Source: Kalmanozyma brasiliensis GHG001
Taxonomy: Eukaryota; Basidiomycota; Ustilaginomycetes; Ustilaginales
Length of the DNA: 64,000 nt
Assembly: GCF_000497045.1 (NCBI RefSeq)
Contig: NW_015961953.1
Coordinates: 1 to 64,000 of the forward strand
Direction: 5' to 3'
The position numbers and the translations under genes were made by a program. The notes below the pieces were generated by a model. That model was not told the origin of the DNA, made no database searches, and saw only the letters and a program-made list of their open reading frames with translations. Below, in pieces: positions 28,984-37,983 of the stretch; the first letter of the stretch is position 1, and each line of letters starts with the position of its first letter.

Positions 28984-31059
28984 ATGTCGTTCGGCGGTGG
29001 AGGATTCTCCTTTGGCGGAGGAGCCAACAACAACACTAACAACGCGGCTGGCGCTGGCGGCGCTGCCAACAAGCCTTTCTCGTTTGGGGGTGAGTCAACG
29101 ACACCTATCCACAGTAAACCTCGCTCTGACCAGTATACTGACAGCTGCTCGCCTCCTTTGACATCTACAGGCGCATCCAACACGGGCGGCTCACTCTTTG
29201 GCGCACCTGCAGCATCCGCTCCTGGTGCAACCTCCTCGACTCCAGCCCCCGCCAGCGGAGGACTCTTTGGCTCCAGCACCGCTTCATCCACACCATCTGG
29301 TGGCTTCTCCTTCGGCGGAGCTGCAGCTGCCAAACCTGCCGCTCCTGCTTCGGGAGGTTTCTCATTCGGCGGTGCAGCGTCCTCCTCCACACCTGCTCCC
29401 GCCGCACCTGCTTCGACTGGTGGCTTCAGCTTCGGCGCGAGCAAACCGGCCGACTCTGGTTCAGCTCCGGCTCCTGCATCAGGTGGATTCTCCTTTGGCG
29501 GCAGCGCGGCACCTAAGCCTGCATCGGGAGGCTTCTCCTTTGGCGGCGGTTCAACTCCTGCTGCTGGCACGACGTCGACGCCAGCAAGTGGGGGTGGATT
29601 GAGCGGGTTCGGATCGTTCAAGCTCGGCGGTGGGAGTGATTCGGCCACTCCAGCTGCGGGATCAACAGCCGCGCCGGCTGCGGGTGGATCCCTCTTTGGT
29701 GGAGCATCTAAGCCTGCGACTGGCGGATTCTCGTTTGGTGGATCGTCTACGCCGGCTTCGACATCGACTGCTGCACCCGCTGCACCGGCTGCTGCCCCTG
29801 CTGCGGGAGGGTTCTCGTTCGGCGGCTCGAGCACACCTGCTTCGACTTCCACTGCTGCTCCGGCTGCGCCAGCTGCCTCGGGCGGTGGCTTCTCGTTCGG
29901 TGGATCATCTACACCTGCTTCGACCTCAACGGCTACACCCGCTGCACCCGCCGCCGCCCCCGCTTCAGGAGGCTTCTCCTTCGGCAACTCTGCATCCAGC
30001 TCTACCCCCGCCGCTCCCGCTGCCAAACCAGCAGGCGGCTTCTCGTTCGGCAACACCTCCACTGCCAGCACGACAACTCCAGCCTCGGGAGGTGAGGCGA
30101 GCAAGCCCGCTGCTGCTGCTGCTGCGCCTGCTGCCGGCGGGTTTTCATTCGGCAAGCCTGCGGCTGCACCAGCGAGTACGGCGACGACGAGTGGTGCCAC
30201 CTCTGCGCCGGCCGCTGCTGCCCCTGCTCCGGCCGCGGGAGGCTTCTCCTTCGGCAAGCCTGCCACCACTGCTGCTCCTACCACCACTGCCGCGCCCACC
30301 GCCTCCACCGACGCGCCTAAACCCGCGGGAGCCTTCTCCTTCGGCGCCGCTCCCTCCACCACCACCTCAAAATCCGCCGACACCGCCACCAGCGCCACCA
30401 CTGCTCCCGGGGCGCCCAGCGCGCCCGCTGCAGCGGGTGCAATCCCCACCCCCTCCCTTCTCCGCGGCAAGTCTATGGAGGAAATCCTCTCTCGCTGGTC
30501 TACCTCCCTCACCACATCCGTTACGGAGTTCACCCGTCAAGCAGCCGAGGTAGCAGCGTGGGACAAGGTCCTCCTCAAAGCTGGGGACGAGATTTCCTCC
30601 CTCCTCACCTCCCTTGCTGCAGCGGAGGAGAAGCAGGCGGGGATCGAACGGACGCTGGACTACCTCGAGTCCTCGCAGAACGATCTAGCCTACCTTGTGG
30701 GGGAGTACGAGTCCCAGATTGACACGTTGCTCCCCAACGTCACGGCAAATCTCAATCTGACCAGTGCCGACGTGGAGCGCGAACGCTCGTACGCCCTGGC
30801 CGAAACGGTCAACGGCCAACTCGACGATATTGCCAAGAACTTGGGGGCCATGATCGGAGAGTTGAACGCGACAAACTCCCCCTCTACCACCGGTGGCAAC
30901 GGCGAAAAGGGCGACGGAGAGGCGTGGCAGGAAAGAGACGGATCCATCGGACAGATTGTCGCCATTCTTAACGCGCATTTGGGCAGTCTCAAGTGGATCG
31001 ATGCCAGCGCGCAGGGGTTGAGAGGCCGATTGGAGGGGTTGCGTCGTGGACAGGTGTGA
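28984..31059 (+). CDS. NSP1: Nucleoporin Nsp1 / Nup62 (FG-repeat, coiled-coil C-terminus)
   Basis: This central-channel nucleoporin carries the permeability barrier and anchors in the Nsp1-Nup57-Nup49 and Nup82 complexes. Exon 1 is 28984-29089 and exon 2 is 29171-31059. They are separated by an 81-bp intron with donor GTGAGT, branch TACTGAC (~29135) and acceptor CTACAG; the product is 664 aa. Residues ~1-480 hold many FSFG and GLFG/SLFG repeats with Ala/Pro/Ser/Thr spacers. The C-terminal ~170 residues form the Nsp1-type coiled coil (EEILSRWSTSLTTSVTEFTR, then ERTLDYLESSQNDL). Without the intron the protein would gain a 27-residue insert lacking FG character. The start MSFGGGGFSFGGG is typical. 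Confidence 0.93.
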   Translation: MSFGGGGFSFGGGANNNTNNAAGAGGAANKPFSFGGESTTPIHSKPRSDQYTDSCSPPLTSTGASNTGGSLFGAPAASAPGATSSTPAPASGGLFGSSTASSTPSGGFSFGGAAAAKPAAPASGGFSFGGAASSSTPAPAAPASTGGFSFGASKPADSGSAPAPASGGFSFGGSAAPKPASGGFSFGGGSTPAAGTTSTPASGGGLSGFGSFKLGGGSDSATPAAGSTAAPAAGGSLFGGASKPATGGFSFGGSSTPASTSTAAPAAPAAAPAAGGFSFGGSSTPASTSTAAPAAPAASGGGFSFGGSSTPASTSTATPAAPAAAPASGGFSFGNSASSSTPAAPAAKPAGGFSFGNTSTASTTTPASGGEASKPAAAAAAPAAGGFSFGKPAAAPASTATTSGATSAPAAAAPAPAAGGFSFGKPATTAAPTTTAAPTASTDAPKPAGAFSFGAAPSTTTSKSADTATSATTAPGAPSAPAAAGAIPTPSLLRGKSMEEILSRWSTSLTTSVTEFTRQAAEVAAWDKVLLKAGDEISSLLTSLAAAEEKQAGIERTLDYLESSQNDLAYLVGEYESQIDTLLPNVTANLNLTSADVERERSYALAETVNGQLDDIAKNLGAMIGELNATNSPSTTGGNGEKGDGEAWQERDGSIGQIVAILNAHLGSLKWIDASAQGLRGRLEGLRRGQV
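29736..29990 (+). repeat. Three tandem ~28-30-residue FG units within Nsp1
   Basis: Three consecutive units of the form GGFSFGGSSTPASTSTAAPA, followed by an Ala/Pro spacer, are nearly identical as protein. They differ at many synonymous third positions in the DNA. This indicates older tandem duplication followed by protein-level conservation rather than recent copying. Confidence 0.75.
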
Positions 31060-31396
31060 GTGCGATGCAGAAAGTGGCAATCGATACCGTTTCCAACTGT
31101 CGCGCGAGAGATGGACCGTGGTTTGTATGACGAGTGTGTGTCTTCCGAACGTGTGCCTGTGAAGCCTGTGTGGGGTGAAAGGGGCGCACATTGAGGCTTC
31201 CGCACCGCGTTCTCCCTCCGACGACGTCTCGTGGCGCAGCAGTTCTGCTTATCCACAGAAACGCGTGTGCTGGTGTGTTCAGAAGGATCTCAAGCTCTTC
31301 TAATGACAGCCACGGGGTGTAAAGAGTGTGTGTTTGGAGGGGTATAATACTACAAGTACAGCTATGTTGCGCATATGAAATGTCCATTGTCACTTG
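31060..31396. other. Convergent 3' spacer between Nsp1 and the 868-aa ORF
   Basis: A 337-bp tail-to-tail spacer that should hold both 3' UTRs. No gene is seen. A GTATAATACTACAAGTACA stretch near 31341 is the most AT-rich part and may contain polyadenylation signals. Confidence 0.4.
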
Positions 31397-34003
31397 TCAC
31401 AACCTTCCCTCGGCACCAGTGAAGAGCTCCAACGACTGCAGTTGCAGCGGTGCCAGGGCGAGAGAGAGTCTGAAGTCTGATTTGCCACCCGCATCTCCGG
31501 GCTGGCAATTCTCCTTGTCCGCCTCATCCACCGACGGCGAGAAACGGCGAGAGACGCCTTTCGAGCCACCTGCTCCACCGCCCTCATCGCCCTCCGAAGT
31601 GGCCGCAGTGGACTTGCTCTCCGCCGTGTCGTGCGAGGATACCGACGAGCCCGACATCTCTGTTGGTGAAGCGAGCGAGTCTGTTCTCCTCGCATCCCGA
31701 TATGCATGGTTCGAAAGCTTGCTCTCGGCGCGCTCTGCAGTTTGCTGCGACCCGTTCTGTTGGCTGCAATCCGCCTGGGCAGCGCGCAGTTCGGCCAGGA
31801 TGCGATCCACCTCGCCTTCTTCAATCCAATCCGCCCAGCGCGAAATCGAGTGGTCCGGCTGAGCGATCATGCTGTCGTCTTGACCCTCGTCGACCACCCA
31901 TCCTTCATCCGCGGCAATGGAGCGAATGAAGCTGCGACGCTTGGTGGTCGTAGACGAGCGCTTGCTTCCGGTTTCGCTGTTGATCAGCGAGTGCCTGTCG
32001 AAGTGCGAAGAGCGACGTTTGTCCGCACCCGAGTGTCGTTTGCCGCTCTCAGCATCGGACAGGGCGAGCACACGCTGCACGCTCGCCCGCTTGATCTGCC
32101 GCGACTGAACTTCGTCCGGGCTGGCATCGTGCCGACCCGCAATGGCGAACGTGCTCGAGCTGGACGGTACAAGGCTCGGCAACGGGGAGGCGAAACTCGA
32201 AAAGTCGGACCAGCTCATCCGATCCCATGCGTGAGACTCGTCGTCGTTGAAGCTGAGCTCGCCTTCGAGCGTGTCCTGCCCTACGGCTTCTGATGCCTCG
32301 TCGGCGAGATTTGTCGGCGCCGGCGCGAGTGGAGACGGGTGCAAGGGAAGCGGTGACGACTCGCGAGGCGAGGATGGAAGTTTCTTTTCAGCAAAGGTCG
32401 GCGAGCTCTGGGGATGCGGTGCAGGTCGAGGCTGGGTGAAAGCGAATCTTTCGCTCGCGGGTAGATCGACGCTCATCGGCGCTGTGATGTTGCACGAAGG
32501 CTCAGGAGCGTTCGACAGTGTAGGCTCCGATCCACGTCGAGCGCCGGCAAAACCGCGCACCTCTGCTGCGCTCCGAATGCTCGTCCTCTTCGACGCTGAC
32601 ACCTTGGTCGATGCCTGAAAGACGGTCTGTTTCGCGATGCGAAGCACGGGTGTGGACGGAGACGAACCTCCACTGACGGTATCCGGAGACGATTTGTTCT
32701 CGTAAGAAGGTCGACGGTACTGCTCGTTGACGAGTGCCAGCTTTGCAGCTCGCTTCTGCTCTTTGGCCTGCGCCTTTTCCTGCGCCTTGCGCGCTTTGAG
32801 GTCGTGCAGCCGCACGAGCTTGTTGACGCGCTCGAGATCTTTGATCAGCGCGAGTTCTTCTTTGGCTTTGGCCTTGAGTTCCTTTTTGGACGGGACGCGA
32901 GGTGGTGACGTGGGTGTGACGGGTGGGGATGGTAGACCGCTACGCTCTTGTGTGAAGGTGGAACGAGAGGATGACGGGTCGTGGGATGAGAAGAGCAGGC
33001 CATCCGGTTGACTTGGCCTGTATGAATCGCTGCCAAAGATCGGTGCCGAAGTTGGCGTGGTGGGGGAGACGGGCAATGGCTCTGGTGTGTACGCTGACCC
33101 AGCTCCACTACTTCGCGCCGAGTCGAGGCTCTTACGTCCGAAGATGTTCGGGAAAGACGGCTTGCGGCTTCTCTTGGTCATCGACCCCTTAGGAAGGCTT
33201 GAGCCGGCGTACGAGGTCGGGCTCGCATCGGTGGGCGAGACGGTCGAGTTGCTGCTGAGGCTCGGGTCCGAGCCGCTCCTAGTCATGGTTCGCATCTCGT
33301 CCGAGTTGAACGAGATTAAGGGAGTCGGTCTGCGGACAACGCCAGCACTGCTCTTCTTGGTGATTCGATGGTCTCGTCCGCGCTCTTCAGCTGGTTCGGT
33401 GAGGATGTAGCTGCGACGCTTGTTGGGTGGGATTTGGACCTCGACGATCTCCTCCTGACCCTCTTCCTCGCAGCCGGTGACGATGACGTCGGGGATGCTG
33501 AAGTGCGAGCGCTGTCGAGAATGTTTAGTTGTGTGGGAGGTGTCGATACGGATTTGTGGGGGAAGTGGTGCTGAGCGGGGACCGCTGAGCTCAGGAAATG
33601 CGAGAATCGTGTTGACGGGGTGGACCTTGCGAGGGACCGAGTCTGCTCGAGAGCGTCGGTATCGGCGTGCGCTATCGTGTTGATCCTCCGAGGTCATATC
33701 CCAGTCATAGTTGCGGGAGAGGTCGGCGGACTGTGGATACTGCACGTGGACCGGAACGACATCCGGCATGGTATCGCTAGTAGCTTGACGAGAGCTTCGC
33801 ACAATGCGAGAGGTGGAAGACGAGATATCCCGCGAGGGTCGACGCGGAGCAGATGGTTCGTCCGAGGTGAAGTCGTTTGAAAACGCATCATGAACGGTAT
33901 GGCTGATGGGAGGTGAGGCGGTGGACTTTGTTGACGGCTTGCCCAGACGGAAGAGGGAGAGCTTGGACTTCTTTGGCTGCTGTTCTCGTAGCGCGACGAC
34001 CAT
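31397..34003 (-). CDS. Unrecognised 868-aa Ser/Pro-rich protein with a basic coiled coil
   Basis: A long intronless ORF with clear GC3 bias and a proper ATG, so it is very likely a real gene, but I do not recognise the family. The N-terminus is basic (KKSKLSLFRLGKPSTKST). Most of the protein is disordered and Ser/Arg/Pro-rich with many RxxS and SP sites. One well-formed helical segment lies at ~370-430 (KKELKAKAKEELALIKDLER, followed by a Lys/Ala/Gln-rich helix). A second conserved-looking stretch near the end has SRWADWIEEGEVDRILAELR. The composition suggests a phosphorylated scaffold or cytoskeletal/septation regulator, but that is a guess. Confidence 0.75.
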   Translation of the reverse strand: MVVALREQQPKKSKLSLFRLGKPSTKSTASPPISHTVHDAFSNDFTSDEPSAPRRPSRDISSSTSRIVRSSRQATSDTMPDVVPVHVQYPQSADLSRNYDWDMTSEDQHDSARRYRRSRADSVPRKVHPVNTILAFPELSGPRSAPLPPQIRIDTSHTTKHSRQRSHFSIPDVIVTGCEEEGQEEIVEVQIPPNKRRSYILTEPAEERGRDHRITKKSSAGVVRRPTPLISFNSDEMRTMTRSGSDPSLSSNSTVSPTDASPTSYAGSSLPKGSMTKRSRKPSFPNIFGRKSLDSARSSGAGSAYTPEPLPVSPTTPTSAPIFGSDSYRPSQPDGLLFSSHDPSSSRSTFTQERSGLPSPPVTPTSPPRVPSKKELKAKAKEELALIKDLERVNKLVRLHDLKARKAQEKAQAKEQKRAAKLALVNEQYRRPSYENKSSPDTVSGGSSPSTPVLRIAKQTVFQASTKVSASKRTSIRSAAEVRGFAGARRGSEPTLSNAPEPSCNITAPMSVDLPASERFAFTQPRPAPHPQSSPTFAEKKLPSSPRESSPLPLHPSPLAPAPTNLADEASEAVGQDTLEGELSFNDDESHAWDRMSWSDFSSFASPLPSLVPSSSSTFAIAGRHDASPDEVQSRQIKRASVQRVLALSDAESGKRHSGADKRRSSHFDRHSLINSETGSKRSSTTTKRRSFIRSIAADEGWVVDEGQDDSMIAQPDHSISRWADWIEEGEVDRILAELRAAQADCSQQNGSQQTAERAESKLSNHAYRDARRTDSLASPTEMSGSSVSSHDTAESKSTAATSEGDEGGGAGGSKGVSRRFSPSVDEADKENCQPGDAGGKSDFRLSLALAPLQLQSLELFTGAEGRL

Positions 34004-36153
34004 GTTGGCGATGTGTATGCTGTGTTGTCGGGTGTGATAAGGATGAGGGTGGTCGATGTTGGGATGTTAGATGAAGCAATGCAAGGTGGTGGTCATGTCG
34101 AGTCTGTCGGAATGGTGGTGTGTAGCTGCTTAGCTCTGCCGTCGCGCAAAGTGACGAAGATGTGCTGGCGCCGCTGTTCGAATGCTTGATGACAGTGGGA
34201 AGGGTCAGAGCGAGACGTAGGAGTGGCGGGGAAGAGGTGCGTGTGCAGAGGAAGAGGCCTGAGCTTGTCCGGAAGATGAGGTCCAGTAAGGAACAAAGAG
34301 AGGCTGCAGCTGTAAACCTAACGCAAGTGGGGGGTGGGGGGTATGACCTTTGAACGGTGAGAGATTAGACTGGAAGCGACGTCGAAGGGTCGAGCTTGAG
34401 CACACGCATGTTGCAGCTGACCTCTTTCCTTTGACAGCTGAGAGAACAAAGTCACAATCTCAGACGCAGAAGCATGCCAGATCTGTGCTTCAACAAGGAA
34501 GGCTTGCCTTGTTCTATTTTCTATCCGAAACACGGCTGCTGCTGTCGGAAGAGCCGCCTGCTTCGATGCAAGTGTGACTGACTGTGCTTTCGCGGGGAAC
34601 AGCAGGCGTGGAAAGCGTGTGCGTGCGTGTGTGTGGCATGCAAGCTGCAAAAGAAAGTGTGTGCATCTGCGGAGTTTGAGGCGGCAAGTCACAGCGTGCA
34701 GAAATCGGAAGACTCGGTTGGGCGTGTTTTTGTTTTTTTCTCCTGGCGAGGGTTTCAGTGTTGGTTGAATCGATGATGAGCTGGCTGGCCCAGAGATTCT
34801 CACTCGACTCGCCAAACAACTCAAAACCTCGCTTGCAGGCAGTACACGATGGGAGCGACATGTCAACTCAGGCTTGCTGTCGTGAGCATCCAACACAAGC
34901 CCAATGGCAGGCCTTCGCTTCTGTGCGCGTGTCACACCAATTGGGTCGGTCGGATAGCTATGGTTGCGCCCTCGCGTGACTTTGGGGGTAACAATGGACG
35001 CTGACCTTCCGCAAACGTGCCGGCTGCACATACTGTACAGCCAGCCTCGGCAGCTCGCTTTGATCGCCTTTGCCCAGAAGACGGAAAGACTTTCTGCGAC
35101 AGGCTCGCGTCTGCAAGGCAACTTTCACTCGCAGACGAGAGTGGGCGCTTCTGGCAACCCCATTGTGAGCGTGTGATAGCGTGATTGCGAGTCGCGGCTG
35201 GACCGACGTCCCATGCTGGTGCATGCAACTGTATGTACGGGCCCGCTCAACCCCGCTGCCCTCGCTGCGGCGGCCGTCGTAGGCGGCCCAGCACCATTGT
35301 CCGTAGTGTTGGCAGTTGGGCAAAACCCTTTGACAATGTTTTGGGTCAGCTGATTGCAACTCCGACCGCCTGTCAAAACACGTCCAGAAATAGAGCACGT
35401 CTGTCTGGCACGGAGACAAACAGGTGCTCCCGGTGGGTTGCTGGCAGCCAAATGAAAGTGAATCTCACTTGGCCGGTCGATGTTCTCATTCTCTGTCTCC
35501 GACTTGACGAAGCACTACCCATCGCAGGATGTGGTCGTGAGGCGAAGCGGGACAGACAACCTCGACTTCAACGTTGAAGGTCCTTGGCCGTGATCCAGAC
35601 CCTTTGGACGGCTGCTGGGATTCACACGTGCGGACGCGGATCGCCGTTTTTGCTGCCCACATGTGATGCTTAGGATGGACCGAGAGGTGTGAAGCACTCG
35701 CCGACACCGCCCAGGATTTCTTTCGGGCCTTTGCCGGCTCGCTGACGACCCCTTTGTGGCGTGGGATAGACAAAATGCGTCGGCTAGCCCGCAGCTCCAT
35801 CCTGTCATGTTGCGTCTGTTTGCTGCACCAACACGCCCCTTCTCATTCGCACCGTAACCGCACGGGTACGCAATGCGATTCGAAGTGCACATCAGACGTA
35901 CAGCTGCCATGTCTGACAGAGGCCTGCCCGCCTGCCGCCATCTCGCAGCTTCTACAAGCGAAGATTCTCCTGCGATAGCCCCGATACAACCGATCAGCCA
36001 ATGGCTTCATACCCCCTAGCGTGTCACTACTGCCTCACTGAACCGTCTTCGCTATCGACGTCTGATCAAATTTCAGCGTGATCCTCGACGCTCGATGGTG
36101 GCTCATTGAAGTGTGTGATTGAATGAATGCATAACGTGTCTGCGTGTAGGCGT
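34004..36153. other. 2.1-kb gene-poor region
   Basis: This is the longest stretch without a supported gene. A 267-codon minus-strand frame at 34318-35121 and several 100-150-codon frames around 34950-35600 are present. They show no GC3 bias, no domain and low-complexity or Cys/His/Arg-scattered composition, so I do not call them. The first ~350 bp are probably the promoter of the 868-aa ORF; the segment nearest 36153 is the uL2m 3' UTR. The middle could hold a non-coding RNA, but I see no tRNA, snRNA or snoRNA signature I can defend. Confidence 0.5.
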
Positions 36154-37557
36154 CTAAGGCTTGCCCAATCGCTTTCCGTTCCTCCTCGGCCTCTCTCTGA
36201 CCACCATCTGGTTTCCACCCCTAGTACCCGGCTTTCTCGTCCTGGCACCCTTCGTCAGGTGTCCATAAATGCTCCTCGGGTGCATGTTACTCTTACTCTT
36301 ACCTCGACCACCACCGTGCGGGTGATCGCAAGCGTTCATCGCCACACCTCTCACCTTGGGCCTCCTGCCGAGCCATCGGCTTCGACCCGCCTTGCCGAGG
36401 CGACGATGCTGGTGGTCCTTATTGCTGACGGTACCGATGGCGGCGCAGCAGGTGCTGGGGATGAGACGGACCTCGCCGGATTGCAGACGGACTTGAGCGT
36501 GCGATTCGCCTGCACCGGTGCGTGCGGAGAAGGCCACCAGCTGACCGAACGTCCCCGCTGAACGCACCATCTTGGCCGGTCCGAGCGGGTGCATCGTGAT
36601 CGAGTGGATCGTTGTACCGATGGGAATAAGGTGGAGAGGCAGGAAGTTGCCCGGTCGAATGGCTTGCGTGCGGAAAATACCCAGGTCGAGCGACGAGCTG
36701 CTTGCTGATCCTGGTGCAGCTGCGGTCTGAGGTGCCGCAGGGTCCGTAGAGAGAGGAGTGCCATCGGGCGAAGAGACAATCTCGTCTACCACATTGCTCG
36801 TCGAAGTGGCCGCCTTGGCCGCGTCACCCTTGATCCCCTGTCGATAGCTCTGCACCGTGTCACCCGCCCTCAGTCCGTCAGGGGCGAGGATGTAGCTCTG
36901 CGCACCCGTCAGCTTGTGCTGCACCAAAGCAATGTGCGCACTACGACCGGGATCGTATTCGATGCGTACCACCTCCTGCTCTCCGGATTCCCAACGGTAG
37001 AAGTCGACCAATCGAATCCTTCGCCTGTGTCCACCTCCACGACCACGCACCGTCACACGTCCATGGTGGTTACGGCCCGCCGTGCTGCGCTTGGCGATCG
37101 TCAATGCGCGGACGGGTCCACCGCTGTGAAGATGCTCGTTGAGCGGCTGCCTCAACCACCGAATGGAGCGAGTGATCGGTTTGTACGTCTTGAACTGTCG
37201 ATCTTTGCGCACGAACGGCGATGTCGTGTTGGTGGCTACACCCAATCGAGCAGACATGGACGATTCAGCAACGCGGCGCTTGGCGTCTTTGCGCTGCTGC
37301 TTCATCTCGGTTCTGCGTTCTTTTCGTGTGCGCTTCGCAGGTGCTCCTGATGAGGAAGGGAGTGCTGGCAGCGGGTTGCTGACGACTTGTGTGACCGAGG
37401 ATGCGGCGTGCAAAGATCGAGTCTGACGCAGCGAGGCCTGCACAGCTGCTGGGACACGAGATGACGAAGGTGCAAAGGCCACCGCTGAGCTCGTCGATGC
37501 TACGCTTGCCCTCGCCAGCGCCTGGAAGGTGGCGCGGCCTAGTGCAGGCGCGAACAT
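36154..37557 (-). CDS. RML2: Mitochondrial large-subunit ribosomal protein uL2m
   Basis: A 467-aa mitoribosomal protein next to the peptidyl-transferase centre. An Ala/Ser/Arg-rich presequence (MFAPALGRATFQALARASVA) is followed by a basic linker and the L2 core. The core includes GRNHHGRVTVRGRGGGHRRR, then YILAPDGLRAGDTVQS, and the C-terminal MNACDHPHGGGRGKS block with the universally conserved histidine. Between QS and the following IRPGN motif lies an insert of about 57 residues (Ser/Thr/Ala/Pro-rich, ending LDLGIFRTQ) absent from bacterial L2. An upstream in-frame ATG at 37683 would add 42 residues; the ATG at 37557 gives a better presequence. Confidence 0.93.
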   Translation of the reverse strand: MFAPALGRATFQALARASVASTSSAVAFAPSSSRVPAAVQASLRQTRSLHAASSVTQVVSNPLPALPSSSGAPAKRTRKERRTEMKQQRKDAKRRVAESSMSARLGVATNTTSPFVRKDRQFKTYKPITRSIRWLRQPLNEHLHSGGPVRALTIAKRSTAGRNHHGRVTVRGRGGGHRRRIRLVDFYRWESGEQEVVRIEYDPGRSAHIALVQHKLTGAQSYILAPDGLRAGDTVQSYRQGIKGDAAKAATSTSNVVDEIVSSPDGTPLSTDPAAPQTAAAPGSASSSSLDLGIFRTQAIRPGNFLPLHLIPIGTTIHSITMHPLGPAKMVRSAGTFGQLVAFSARTGAGESHAQVRLQSGEVRLIPSTCCAAIGTVSNKDHQHRRLGKAGRSRWLGRRPKVRGVAMNACDHPHGGGRGKSKSNMHPRSIYGHLTKGARTRKPGTRGGNQMVVRERPRRNGKRLGKP

Positions 37558-37983
37558 GATGAAGCTCGTCTGTTGACACTCTGCAACGCTGGTGACGATT
37601 GCAAGTGAGATGGTCGTGAATGTGTGATAGCGATGACGATGGCAGCAACGACGACGAGAAGCACTTTGCAATTCCAGAGGCATCTGAGCCCTCTCACGAA
37701 AAAATCCGATTCTTCCAGATCAGTCTGGGCGGCATCACGTGCGACCGACCTTTTTTGCTTTGTAATGCTCACCTGTATCCGTGGAAACTCTAACATTCGA
37801 GAAAATCCCCTCAGCCTCCTCGCCATATGTTCAAGTCGCTCAACCTCGGGTCGCTTCAGACGAAGCTTCCATGTCCAGACAGCTTGTGACACTGAAAGCT
37901 GGGCGTTACAAATACATCGCAGCAGCGCGAGAACGTGTTGCCGGATGACAGGAAGAAGGACCAGACCATACAGCTGTATAGAT
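37558..37983. other. Intergenic: uL2m promoter and DNAJC9-like 3' end
   Basis: A 426-bp spacer with the uL2m promoter and the 3' UTR of the J-protein gene. No supported gene; a + strand frame crossing 37624-38235 is a shadow of the J-protein. Confidence 0.4.

Noticed and set aside
28911..30533. 540-codon minus-strand ORF as a separate gene
   Set aside because: It is the complement of the Nsp1 FG-repeat codons; its Pro/Glu/Ala/Val composition follows directly from the GC-rich sense codons, and no domain is present.
29630..30553. 307-codon + strand ORF rich in Leu/Pro/Arg
   Set aside because: Out-of-frame shadow of the Nsp1 FG region.
34318..35121. 267-codon minus-strand ORF in the gene-poor region
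   Set aside because: No third-position GC bias, scattered Cys/His/Arg composition, and no domain or plausible exon structure.
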